Assembly: GCA_963576785.1 (NCBI GenBank)
Contig: OY756142.1
Span: 2,108,001-2,172,000 of the forward strand
Direction: 5' to 3'
Source: Chlorophyllum brunneum
Taxonomy: Eukaryota > Basidiomycota > Agaricomycetes > Agaricales > Agaricaceae
DNA length: 64,000 bases
The notes beneath the pieces were generated by a model. It saw only the letters and a program-made list of their open reading frames with translations. It was not told where the DNA came from and ran no database searches. How positions within the stretch are numbered: the first letter of the stretch is position 1; every line of letters begins with the position of its first letter. The position numbers and the translations under genes were made by a program. This document shows positions 1 through 11,500 of this stretch, piece after piece.

Positions 1-987
1 TGGAAGAAAGCACGTCTAGAATAAGATCAAGCGCTCTGTTGGGATCGAGGTCAAACTTTCCAATGAGGCTGATGACCTTCCCCCAAACATGACTGGCGCG
101 AGCGTGAATATCCTTATAGCTCTCCGTTGGCAACCCAGTCATAGGGGAATGAGGGGGACCCATGCCACTGGTCAGTTCTATGACTAGTTTGCTGTACCCT
201 TCAGATTGCTCTCGTAACAGGTTGAATTTGTTCTGTTTGTAGCTGCAGAGAACCGAAACGTCAGACTCCCCTCCCGCAAAAATTCAGTGGTAGTCACGCA
301 CAAGAGTCCCGTTCTCATCCGAATTTCTTTCTTGCCCATCATGTTCTCATCAGCAATAAGCCCAACGCTTGCCAGAATGTTGAGATCCAAGCGCTCCCTG
401 CACGAATCAGGGGTGATAATACGAAGTTCCTGTGTACTTGTTAGCTTCAATGACATACAGGGTATGCCAGCGCGTACGAGAAGTCTCTTGACAACGGATT
501 GCAGAATCTCCTTGTCTTTCTCAACGTTCTCTTTTGACGCCTTCGCCTTGTCCATCGCGCATGAGGCAGTGGAGTCACCGGCACTTATGACGAGCTTGGC
601 ATCTGAAAGTATCTCGTCCAAGGTCGCGTCCACGGACCATATCATGTCCACGAGCTGGTCTCCGAATGTTGCTACACGGGAACTGCTCTGCTGAGAGGAG
701 GACGATGGAAGAGAGTTGAGCACCGACTTGATAAAGTCAACGAACTGATTTTGGGGAAGTGTGTGGGTGGGTGACCATGTCGAGAGGACAGATGTTAGGA
801 GTGTGTGGTATGCGGTGGTGAGAATGTCTAAGGCATTTGAGTCGCAGTGCGGTTGGGCAACAATGTGTCGGCTGTGGTAACGATGAGTGAAGAGCGAGGA
901 AAGCATACGAACGAAAGCTCACCAATCTGACTCTCCGCCTTTTGACCAGGTCGCTACACATTTCTGTACAGCGTCGATGACATCCAT
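1..987 (-). CDS. THO2: THO complex subunit 2 (THO2/THOC2), N-terminal part, cut by window edge
   Basis: Exons complement(join(<1..242,302..871,923..987)). THO2 is the large scaffold of the nuclear THO/TREX complex, which couples transcription to mRNP assembly and export. The spliced protein starts MDVIDAVQKC. Around residues 170-215 it carries the family signature, a CRERLDL...LASVGLIAD block followed by KKEIRMRTGLF, and the splice at 242/302 then joins this to YKQNKFNLLREQSEGYSKL. That continuity across the junction is strong support for the model. The start at 987 lies in a 65-base first exon. The frame stays open to the window edge (ending DLILDVLSS), so most of this very large protein lies outside. 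It is divergent from the GH105 gene. Confidence 0.93.
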
Positions 988-1603
988 GTTAGGACGAAAA
1001 GACCTCCAGGAAGAGGATGAGAGTAGTGGTAATTGTCTGCTACACAGGTGTTACAGACCAGCTCAACGTGCTTCACAATTGCCATTGCGCCGCAATTGGG
1101 CTCTGCTCTCATTGTTTGCTAAAGCCTGAGAAGCAAACATTTACGTAATAAAATGCTATCGCCTTGACGCGGTGGATTTTCTGCTTCACAGAATTGCCGT
1201 TCATACCTCCTTCTTAGGTCGACCTAAGTCGATCTCAGGCGACAGCCTGCTCGACTTATGCTACCCAGCCTCACCTTTTCTTAGCTAGAAGGTTTTTCAT
1301 AACACGGCCCGGATTCAGAGACCATTCTAGAATCTAGAATCTCACGGACATCTGTTTAGGACATTCCAAACGGGTCTACTGTGTGACTTCGACACGCGAG
1401 AGAAGACTGACAATGGTACTTGAGACAGAGGTGGCCTCCATTCCATCTGATGTCGGGTACTTGTCAACGTACTGGGAATCTCCTTTCCGGTCTCACGGAG
1501 TTAAGTGCTGATAGCCAAGACATCACACGCGATCAACACCAATGTCGACTTCGACGTGGTATAAAACGGTTGGAACCATGTGGAAGAGCTTCAGGAATCC
1601 ACT
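988..1603. other. Intergenic region between divergent THO2 and GH105 genes
   Basis: 616 bases with no supportable gene. It must hold the THO2 promoter and the GH105 promoter, and possibly an unrecognised upstream exon of GH105 carrying a better signal peptide. A short TTCTAGAATCTAGAA run lies near 1323. No RNA gene seen. Confidence 0.5.
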
Positions 1604-3085
1604 ATGACCCCTTGGTTCCCCACTATTCTTGCTGCTGCCAACCTCGTTTCCTCAGTCGACATCCGACATGGTCTTTCTGAAGGTACGATTGCTCGTGCTA
1701 GATATAACCTTTTACAGAGCGTGAACAGGAGGTAAGAGAAAATTCGGCTGCATATCAGCTTCCTCTAATAGGTCATCAGCTGGGAGTTGGGTACAGCTGC
1801 AGAGGCTTTGACTGAGCTATCATGGCCTAATCTGTCCGTCTTCGACACCACGGCATTCCCTCCTCCAGCTCACCTGAGTGCGGCGTTGAATGCTACTGAC
1901 GTTTTGTCTATCGCAAATAAGTGAGTTACCGGTGGTTATTCTCCAATCTTCCCTCAACTGCCTTCTACTCAGAACAGTCTCTACCAAGCCCGAAGACTCG
2001 CTACCTCTAGTTTCGGATCAAGGCTCGGCGGCCGATCCCGCGAGTACGGGTTTTCTCGGAAACGGATTGAGTTGGCCTTTGACTGACAATTTCCTTGATA
2101 GGTATTGGAGTAGCCGTGTTATTGGCGAACTGGACACGACATGATATCTCAAACCAAGTCTATTCCAAGGCTGCGACCGGCCAGCTGACATATCTTCTTG
2201 AAGATACACCAAGGTCAGAAAGTGGTGCTATTTCCCATCGAACTGAAGAAACCCAGCTATGGTACGTGACACCACCCAAGAGACAAAATCGCTGTGGCCT
2301 ACCATAATGCTAGGTCGGACTTCATTTACATGGTGCCCCCATTCATTGCATACTACGGTGCATTACAAGGAGGCGAAGATGGAAGAATGCTGATGCAAAT
2401 CGCTTATGATCAATGTAGACTCTATCGCGACGCATTAGCGGACGAATCCGGGCTGTGGAAACACGTCGTTCTTGGTTCATGGCAAGACAATACCCATTGG
2501 GCAACTGGTATGACGACTAAGCCAATCATCGTAGCTGGACTTTGATAGGCGATTAGGAAATGCCTGGGCTGCCGCCGGGATGTTGCGGGTTCACCAGACT
2601 CTCAACCATTCCTCGCAGGCGAGGCAATTTGTTGCCCAACAGACCAACTTGACCCAGTGGATCGACGAAATTCTCAAAGCATCATGGGCACATCAGGTTC
2701 GTCCTCGTGCCCTCCAGTTATACCCCCTTTGTTTATTTGACATACTCGACAGACCATAGACGGTGGTCTGCGGAACGTGATCGATAATTCGACTTCCTAC
2801 CTTGACACGGCATCGACAGCCTTGATGGCCTCAGTGACCTATCGCATGGCAACAATTCGGCCCACTACAACACTCGTTTCAGCTGCCAATAGAGCACTCA
2901 AGTTAATTCAAGAAAACGTGGACGTCGAAGGGTGGCTCCAGAACGCCACAAATCCATACACCTTCGATCAACCGTTGGCAGAGGGAGAGCATAGTCCTGA
3001 GGGGCAGGCCTTTGTCCTCCTACTTTCTGCAGCGTGGCGAGCATTCACCGAATCTGTATCTCACAAAAAATCATCCAATACTTGA
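1604..3085 (+). CDS. Glycoside hydrolase family 105 (unsaturated rhamnogalacturonyl hydrolase-like)
   Basis: Exons join(1604..1682,1718..1731,1772..1920,1973..2049,2102..2261,2314..2507,2557..2696,2753..3085), 381 aa. GH105 enzymes remove unsaturated uronic acid from pectin or ulvan fragments and are usually secreted by plant-degrading fungi. The (alpha/alpha)6-barrel motifs are visible: SWELGTAAEAL near residue 36, GIGVAVLLANW near 107, SDFIYMVPPFIAYYG near 162, and LGSWQDNTHWATGNAW near 213. The Asp of SDF and the Asp of WQDN match the two acidic residues I associate with catalysis in YteR-type enzymes. Length is normal. Exon 2 is a 14-base microexon. The start chosen (1604) follows an in-frame stop, but the N-terminus is only weakly signal-peptide-like, so a first exon may be missing. 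Confidence 0.85.
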
Positions 3086-3691
3086 TTCTCGGAACACGAC
3101 GTTCTCCGGGCTGGCTTGTAGAGTTAAGTGACTTGGGTGGTACGTTTCATACATATGAAAGAGGAGCTTTTGACCGGTATGGCTCCTGGAGTGCAGAGTG
3201 AGCCTGAAGGCCACCATCACACATATCCCATTGCGCCTGATTCCATATGAACCGAAGCTTTGATCATGTTTCTTCTCTAAGCATAGCAGTCGCTGTAGGA
3301 AAAAATAAAACAACCCGCTAACCAAACACTCCTTCTCATCATTCTCACGGAGCTTCGGGGGAGACAGCCATACGAACTCGCTTCCCTGGCGACGAAGCAA
3401 CCGTGTCTATAAGCTCTGAAACGCATGCGGATGGCCTTTGTGCAGCCAAACTTGTGTGGTGAAGACAGGAGTTCAGACTCTTCAAGGCGCATGTGTTAAT
3501 TGGGCTAGTGGTAAAAATAGCACATTCCGTATTTTATATCAACGACCCACGCCTGTAGACAGCTCGCTTGATCAAATCTTGTCACACCCTTAAGGCCACG
3601 GGGCAGGTCCTCGTTCAGAACATCACTCTTCTCTTCTCTTCTCCTCTCTTCCACTCTAACTTTCCCTTACCCAGACTGCAGATTTTAAAAG
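3086..3691. other. Intergenic region, GH105 3' end to cation exchanger promoter
   Basis: 606 bases without a gene. The last ~70 bases before the exchanger start are strongly pyrimidine-rich (CTCTTCTCTTCTCC-like, about 3627-3670), a common fungal promoter/5'UTR feature. Confidence 0.5.
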
Positions 3692-5828
3692 ATGTCGGAA
3701 GGCGACCCAACGTTGGGCAACGGCGGTCCACGACAACGGATGCGTGGTAACAACACCCAGGTTCCCGACCTGGAGCATGGCGTTCCTCAGCACACACAAA
3801 CGGAAAAGCCTCTCCGCCATATACCCGGAATGCCAGACCGTGTGGGACTGAAGAGGTTCACGGATAGGTTCTTGAGGAGGGGCAAGAGGAAAATCGGAGT
3901 ATTCGAGAGTTTCTATAACATTGTAGCCTCTTCGTGTAAGTCTTTCTCTTTCTCTCTGAAGATAACGTCTCACTGAATACGAGGTACTAGTCCTGAACCT
4001 CTTCATCGTATTCCTGCCCATTTCTTGGGCGCTGCATTTCCGTGAGGGCGGCCACAACACTCTTGTCTTCGCTTGTAAGCTTCCGACAAAATCATCCAGT
4101 ATATGTTTTGATGACTGGACAAGTTTCTTTTCTCGCTATCATTCCTCTCGAGCGACTATTCGACTATTGCGGCGAACAAATGGCCTTCTACTGCGGGAAG
4201 GACCTCGGCGATCTGATTGTCATCACCCTTAATAAGTACGTTCAGGCGGCTTCTAGTGCATTTTTGCAGTGCCTCAACGGTGAAAATGTAGCGCTGTCGA
4301 AGCCACACTCGCTATCATTCTATTGATTAGAAGAGAGTAAGTGGAGTTGAAACTGACTTGATTTTGGTATTGAGGTAGCCTTTTTTAATTTTAATTTTTA
4401 GTTATCGGGTACTGCAGTCCACGATTATTGGTGTCATCATCCTCCATCTCCTCCTTATCCCAGGAACGGCATTTATCACAGGAGGTGTCCAAGTCGTGTC
4501 ACAGGATCTCACCCCCCACATCACGGAGTTGAACCACACCCTTCTTACTATGGGGTATGTGACAGTTATCCTGAACGCCCGCTTGTTCAGGGTTTTTGAG
4601 TAATAGCTATCGTCCAGTGTATTAAGTTTGATTCTTCCTGCTGCGTTCTTCGCGGCTCTCGATCGCGGTTCTGGTGTTAATATTGGAGGCGAGGAAGAAA
4701 CAATAGGACTCTTCACGGATGAAATGAGGGATAGGTTCCTTCGATTCAGCAGAGGAATGGCTATCATCCTATTGGTCATGTCAGTCTCCTGTTCTTCCTT
4801 GTGTAATATTGCCCGATACTGACCCACAATTCTTGTTTAATATTCACAGGTATGTTTGTTCTCGGATCTATCTCCACGACCCTCCTGGTGACGACAACGC
4901 CCTCCAGCCTCATCCCGACGCACCAGCCGCCGTCAAGGAGCATGAAGAGAGGCTCGCAAATGAGGAACCCGAAGTCAACCAATGGCTTTGCATTGTAATC
5001 ATTATCATTGCTGTTGCGCTCATGGCCGTAACCGCTGAATTCGTATGGCAACACTTCACATCTAATTCGAAAAAAATTCCGACTTTATTTATTTTATAGC
5101 TTGTTGAGAGTATCGAGCCCCTCAGTGAGAAGTTAGGGGGTCGTGAAGAGTGCGTCTTTTCCTTCATATCATCCTAGATCCTGGAATCATTCTGGTACTG
5201 GCTTGCAGATGGTTCGGTCTGATCCTCCTCCCTATTGTTTCTTTCGCGGCGGATGGAGCAGTCGCGATTCTCTACTTCCTTCGCTCCCTTTATCACCAGT
5301 TCTTCCGTAAAAAAAGAATGGAGCCCATCTCCCTTGCCAAAGCGCGTGCGATCGATCTTAGTATCCAATTCTCTCTGTTCTGGATGCCAGTGCTTATATT
5401 GTTGGCTTGGTGGACCCACAAGCCCCTAAGCTTACTTTTCGGTATGTACACTCTTTTGCTGTTGTCAATGATTCGATTATCCGACACCGTGGACTTTCAG
5501 ACTTGTTCGAGGTCGCGGTTCTTGTGGGGGCCTGTTTCCTCGTGAACTACATTACTGCAGATGCGAAGACAAACTGGGCCGAAGGTGCTGCCATGGTCGG
5601 GTTCTACACCATGATCGTAAGCCATCCATTCCGAGTGTGACGCCTGAATTCCGCGATGATCTAATATCTATGCTCTAGGGTCTTTGTGCGTGGTATTACC
5701 CAGGTCAGCCGGGGGTCGCACTCTTTTTGCGGGAAGGGTCCATCGAAAATCTCTCAAATGGCAGTTTGGAAGGTTCTGCCCACGAGGCAGTTGCTGCCAC
5801 TGCTGGTCTTTTGAGGCGACTGGATTGA
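3692..5828 (+). CDS. Divergent Ca2+/cation-proton exchanger (CAX family)
   Basis: Exons join(3692..3935,3991..4074,4124..4235,4292..4336,4402..4554,4618..4779,4850..5042,5100..5149,5209..5441,5501..5616,5679..5828), 513 aa. CAX proteins exchange Ca2+ or monovalent cations for protons, usually across the vacuolar membrane. The protein has a soluble N-terminus of ~80 residues, then about ten or eleven hydrophobic segments in two halves split by an acidic loop (HEERLANEEPEVN). The CAX layout is clear: TLNNAVEATLAIILL in half one, GVLSLILPAAFFAALDR, and PIVSFAADGAVAILYF in half two. The usual GNxxE motifs are altered to NNAVE and SFAAD, so ion selectivity may differ. The frame is intact through all ten introns. 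Confidence 0.85.
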
Positions 5829-6148
5829 CATCACTTCCTGTCTATCAAGTCCACGAATTATACCCCCCTGTTCCTCTTGTCTATATCCCTCATCACAGTA
5901 GACAAGCGTTCAGATCATCTTTGCACCATGTTTTCATTGTCGCCTTAGTAGACTCAGTCCCAGTTTTTCTGCACCACTCGCAATATTATGTCGTTTCATC
6001 CATCCGTCTCTTCCTTTCATTTTGGTTGTTACTTTCCATCCTTCATTCTCGTAGATTTCATATCACCTGACATATGCTTGAAACTTCGAACCTATTAGGA
6101 ACCTGAGGAGCCCAAGAAAATAGAGATGAAGATTCCTCTAAAGATTGT
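5829..6148. other. Convergent intergenic region
   Basis: 320 bases between the 3' ends of the exchanger and tafazzin. It is T/C-rich with no ORF or RNA gene I can support, and presumably holds both 3'UTRs. Confidence 0.5.
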
Positions 6149-7379
6149 TTATTTTCGGCTAGGCGTGTGCAGCAGTCTACCAGACACGGAACGCCCAAGA
6201 GCTTCGACTGCATCATGTACAATACCCGTCACACGCGCCCTAATCTTGCTCAACTCCTCAGCTGTCGTCGTTACATCCTTGGATATGTCTGAACTCCGTT
6301 GTAACCCCGCTCCCAACCATCCTTCGGGTTCATTGCCCTTTTTGACAACTGTGGAACCAAGACCAGGGTCCGCTGTCGAAGGAGGGACTTCCACGCGTCG
6401 TTGAATAGAGTCAGATGGTATGGGGTTGCCGAAAGTGACACTTAACTCTGCACCGGGGCGGGGAAGGAACTTGTAGGGGAACGCTCTACCTTCGGGCATG
6501 AGTTGATCGAAACCTGTGAGCCACATTGGGATGATAACAGGCGGTGCTTTACTTTCCATCACCATTCTGCCACTATTAGTGAACTGTGTGAGCGTTGGAC
6601 CAGAATAGAGAGTGGAAGCAAGATATGACGACGTACACTCCCCATTTGAAACGTGGAAGGCGTGCAAAGCCATTCATATCCAGTGGATATGTGTTGGACT
6701 GATTCACTTTGCCTTCACCATACAAGTGGACCTAGTTTGGAAGTGCGTGCAACTGAGTATGCCATGGTTTTGGATGAAAAAGTAGGGTGATGATGGAAAA
6801 CACTCACCCAGCCCCCTTTGTTTAGTTGTTCGATGGCCAAGTCCACGGAGTGTTGATGGATGCCCTCTCCTCTGAATGTTTCGAGGGTCTGCCCAAGCCT
6901 AAAGAAAGCTGAAAAGAATCTATCTAGCATAAATAGAGGATAAATACAGATTGTGCGTGTGAGGAGTTGATGGTGCTACTCACGGGTTGGTGAACATGAT
7001 GTCGGAAGCGCCGAGGGCCCACCTAGTGGTGTGCGAACGGAGGTAGTAGTGAGGTGGAAGGATTCCCCAAGTGACTGGATCGTCAAGCCTAACGGGCACG
7101 AACATAGCGTTAGGCTGAGCCACGGCTTGAAGGCATTCAACTCACGTAGAGATGTGATTGGCAACTGAGGAAGCTGGGGTCAATGGGACGTACGAGAGGG
7201 TTCGTGATGATGAACGCACCGGTCAGGACACCTTGGCCTTGAGTGCGAGCTGGGGATTCCAGGGCAGCTCTGAGAATAGGCAAGCCATTGACGGTAAGGG
7301 AGCAGAAGCCAGAGTTCAAGAGGGCCTTGCAGGAGAGTCCGACGACGGTTACGGTGGCAGAGGAGAGGAGAGGGTACAT
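6149..7379 (-). CDS. TAZ1: Tafazzin (cardiolipin-remodelling transacylase)
   Basis: Exons complement(join(6149..6572,6637..6731,6808..6919,6984..7088,7146..7164,7220..7379)), 304 aa. Tafazzin transfers acyl chains between phospholipids and monolysocardiolipin at mitochondrial membranes. The acyltransferase HX4D motif is formed across a 19-base exon: VANHISTLDDPVTWGIL near residue 54. Further family blocks are RWALGASDIMFTNP, LETFRGEGI, GGWVHLYGEGKVNQ and RMVMESKAPPVIIPMW. The length fits the family. The start at 7379 (MYPLLSSATV) is the first ATG in the conserved frame; an in-frame stop lies about 50 bases further upstream. It is divergent from the small gene at 7584. Confidence 0.92.
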
Positions 7380-7583
7380 GTGCGCCGAGGAGATCTCGAT
7401 CCCGCCCGGGGTCGAGGAGCGCTCGCTTATTCAGCAGAAGGAGATTAGGTAAGCGGAGCGGGATGCCCAGAAAATGGCTCGACTTTGGTTTGAGGAGCGG
7501 CTGAAGCGAATACCCCACTCACCCCACACTGTCTCCCACCCCCACGCTCGAGGCTCACAGGCCTCAGCGCCGTCCCAGCGACA

Positions 7584-8051
7584 ATGCTCGCCCTCATGGC
7601 AATCAGCTCCCTCGCCGCCGTCTTCGTCGTCTACTTCCTCATGCCCGCGCTCTGGCTCCATATCATGTCAGTTGACGACTCCCTTGATGCTCACGAAGCC
7701 GGTTTGGCTTTGGTCGCCTCGCGTACGTCCAGAAATCTTTTCCGTCCCCACCCTTCATCCTCACATCATATAGGCAACCCATTCCGCGAAACTGGCCCTC
7801 CAGCTAATATGGCTAAACTTATACTACTGCGACATAAGGTAGATATCTACTTCTGCGCACCTTTGTCCGATAAGACAGCTTACCTGGACGCGTGTTTCTC
7901 CTTGTTCCAGATCCAGACAAGCAGCAGGCGACGGCGGAGCTCCTCGCATTCCCGCCAGGTCCCGCGTACATTTATCCCTAACAACGTAAACCGCGGGAAG
8001 GCCCCATGGATGCGCATTGGCAAGGCATTGGGCGCGAAGCAATATCATTAA
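7584..8051 (+). CDS. Small hypothetical membrane protein
   Basis: I do not recognise this gene. It opens with MLALMAISSLAAVFVVYFLMP, one clear N-terminal membrane segment, divergent from tafazzin across ~200 bases. The frame is open from 7584 to 8051. A good donor (GTACGT, 7725) and acceptor (CATATAG) suggest an intron of about 50 bases that keeps the frame into NPFRETGPPANMAK. A second possible intron (GTAGAT to TTCCAG, about 7840-7910) would join this to a basic, arginine-rich tail. Exon structure at the 3' end is uncertain and the product is roughly 100-130 aa. Confidence 0.45.
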   Translation: MLALMAISSLAAVFVVYFLMPALWLHIMSVDDSLDAHEAGLALVASRTSRNLFRPHPSSSHHIGNPFRETGPPANMAKLILLRHKVDIYFCAPLSDKTAYLDACFSLFQIQTSSRRRRSSSHSRQVPRTFIPNNVNRGKAPWMRIGKALGAKQYH

Positions 8052-8514
8052 AATTTTCGACTTGGCTGTATTGTCCCTACCCCTCTACCCCTCTTTCGCG
8101 TTCGTGACATCCGCGCTCATCCGCCGACCTCCTTTGTCACTCTACAAAACTGGCCTCCTCTCCATAGCCCTGAACGTTCGATTTCATCTTCATGACTACC
8201 TTGATACCCATGTTTCTTTTTTTTTTTTTTTGCGGATATAGTCATTGTTTTCAACATAGCTACCCCCATTTTCTCGTTTCGTTATTGCATATTGCTATTT
8301 CCCACCGTCGCGACCCAAATCAAATATCCCCTGTTCTTTCTTTCCCTTTTGTCATCTTTGAGGCTTAAATATCTTCATAGCTTAGAACTGTGTGTAAAGT
8401 ACAATACAAAGGAGCAACATAACGAAACTTACATGAACATAGCGCATAGGGTGCGGAGCCAAATCATACAACCAAACAAAAGACATACATGCTCACCAAT
8501 ATGTCTATCACCAA
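8052..8514. other. Convergent intergenic region
   Basis: 463 bases between the small gene and the 3' end of MRC1. AT-rich, with a T15-16 run at about 8217-8232. Nothing else supportable. Confidence 0.5.
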
Positions 8515-11500
8515 TTACTGAAAGTGCTCCTTTCTCTTGGCAATACCAGCAAGGACACTACCCTCGGCCCTGAGTGCCTTCATCCCACTGAGGCTGGACG
8601 AGGCAGACGAGACCAAAGCCAAAGTTCCCGCGGACCGTAATGATCCACCACCACTATTCCCATGTCCGGTTACGGCAATGCTTCCAACCACACGTCCTGT
8701 CGACCCAGTCATATTTCGCACTTCATTCCTCGCCCAAGCTCGAGATCTCTCCAAATCCTTCTCGTTCTCTTTCCGACGGATTCCGCCCTACAGAACGTCG
8801 GATGAGCATTGTGACTCGAGTGAAACTAGAGCCAAGAAAGGAGAAGAGAGAAGTAACAACCGAAGGAAGACAGGAAGCGCCAAGAAGTAAAATACTCACT
8901 CTGATGATGGACGAGTCCCATCCAGCTACAAGTTCCACCGCCGACGCACCTGGCTTCTTGGAGTGGGAAGTTACAACTCGAATCTTTACCGAGTCTGCTT
9001 CCATCTCATCGTCGTCCTGTTTATCAATCCATGACACATCTTCATAGTCTGGAACATCCATCTACGATCGTAGATATTGTATCAGTTTGATATGTCACAA
9101 CTAGAATGCGATACAAATCTTAAAATCTTACTTTAGGTTGCTCATTCATCTTCCGCACCTCAGCCCGGATGTCTTGATAGGTAACATATCTATTCCTATT
9201 ATCCTCCTCTTCGTCTTTGGCATCGACTGCATCTTGATCCTCTCGTTCATCGCTCTGGCTATCATCCATCACGGTATCCTCGTCTTCAAGCTCCCTTCCC
9301 ACCCGGAAATCAAGCTCAAAGTCGAGAGGCCGGGTCTCTATGAGACCATCGTCGATTAGGCCGGTTTGGTATACATTCGCGAACGCGGCAGTTTTCTCGT
9401 TAGCAGCTATGTGGGAGGTGAGTAAACAAACGGCGCATAACTTCATAAATCCATACCGAGTTGCTTAATGTCGCCTCTTTCCACTTTTTCCCTCATCCTT
9501 CTTCTGATTCGTCTTGCCCTGTCATCTTCTTCATCTTCCTCATCACTGTCATCAAGCCCAAACCTATTCTTCCTCTTCTTCCTTAATTCACCCTCCACAA
9601 CCCCCTGATGGAATTTGAGAGCGGCTTCGTCATCTTGTTCTAACAACGCTCTATATCGCACAAATCAGGTCAACACCGATTATGATAGCTCGCCCAGCAC
9701 AGAACCGGACTGAGGGATAGCAGTAAAACTTACTTGTGCTTCTCCAAAACTCTATCCGCACCCTCAGTTTCTTTATCCATCTTCTGATCATCCACGAGCT
9801 CAGGCAACACTCCATCCAAATCTGCGACGTCACCGTCCTCATCCTCCTCTCCATCCAACTTCTTGGCAAATCCAAACCCAGCCATTTGGTCTTCATCCGA
9901 TTCCTCTGCTTCCTCGGCCAGCCATTCTCGTCGAACGATCTTCCCTATCGCTGTTTCCTTGCCTTTACCCTTGTCCTTTGCCTTAGGCAACGCTTTGCCA
10001 AGCACATCAAACACACTGAGCTGACGGACTGGAGAAGTACTAATGAATATGCCGCTTCTGCTAGGACTGTGAATAGGCAAACCTCGCGGTGTAGGTGTCT
10101 CTCCACGTTTCCGCAGTCGCCGTTTTGGGTTAGCCTCAGGTGAAGAAAGTTGAGGATTCGACAATGATATTGTACGAAGTGGGGGCCGAGGCTGAGTTTG
10201 AGACGCACAGCGCTCTGTGTCCGTCTGAGTCTCCGTGAAGCCCAAACCACCTGGCGGCTGCTGACCGCGTGTCTGGGTCGGGCTCAGGACGAACGAGGGT
10301 GAACGCGTGCCGAGCCCCGAGGCACTAGGCCGAGTTTGCGTCAGGAGTCTGCAAATGTCAAGTTCAACCTCATTAATAACATTTCTTTCACAAGGTGAGG
10401 TGCACGCCGTACCCAACATCGTTGACGTAAAACTCTTGTTCTTTGACACCCTTCTTACTGACAGTCTCCACAACATACTCTTGCTCCTTCTCGAAGATTA
10501 CATCGGCTTTGCGCAAAAGCTTCTTATCGACTTGAAATGCGGGCTGAAGAACCAGATCTTGGGTGAGATCAAGAGACTCTTGCCTTTGAAGCCCTTGGTG
10601 AGCAGCATCCTGTTGCAGGCGAGTTATACCAACGAATAGCGAAATAGATACAACAGCATTAATAACTCACCTCCCCCGCTTTCTGTGTGCTAGAATCAAA
10701 TAGATCGGAAAGGCCGGGCTGAAGCATTGCAGGAGAATCAAAACCCATGAGGCCTGCTCCTTCCTGCGAGAACTCGAGGGCCGGCCTCATCCTTTCTCGA
10801 GCACCGCGATCGCCAAAGAGGGGAGCAAAATCTAGAGAGGTACCAGGTGCAGAAGGTGCAGAACTAAAAATGTCCCCATCCTCGACAAGTCCACGGGTAG
10901 GTGAAGAAGAGTGCCTCAACTGCGCAGCGAAAGCCTGCGTAAGCCCGGATGGTTGGCGGTGTAGAGTCATAGGGCTCGTATCTGAAAGTACGCCTAGAGG
11001 CTTGCGTTTCTCGCTGGGGTTCATTAAAGACTGTGTCCTACTTTCCGTTTCCAGCACGAGTTCGCGTCCCATGACATATGGGGGGGAAAGTGAAAGGTCA
11101 TGATCAGTATCATCCGGAATAGTGTCGAGAGACAACGAGGGACCAGTAAGGGGTCTGTGTCGGACTACAGCTTTATTCTCCTTGTCCTCGCTACGGTCGA
11201 ACATCAGCCGTGTGTCATTCTCCTTGTCATTCTCGTCTTCGGTCCTATCATCCGACGACGATATCACGTAGTGAAGATCCCGAAGTTTCGAAAGCATAGC
11301 ATTTTCGTTGTTATAATCTCCTGAATCGGACTCGTCGGAATCCACCACTCTACTCCTAAGGTGATTCTTCGTCTTCGTTTTAAACACTGGCACGTCCTTG
11401 TTCTCATCCTCAGATTCCTTGGCTTTCGATTTATCATTGATCTCCTGATATCGCTCCTTTGGCATTTGCTCGTCCATTTCACCCATCTCTATCTTCTCAT

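Noticed and set aside
1322..1340. TTCTAGAATCTAGAA as a heat-shock element
   Set aside because: Only one proper TTCnnGAA pair; the third unit has the wrong direction and spacing, and the neighbouring genes give no reason for heat control.
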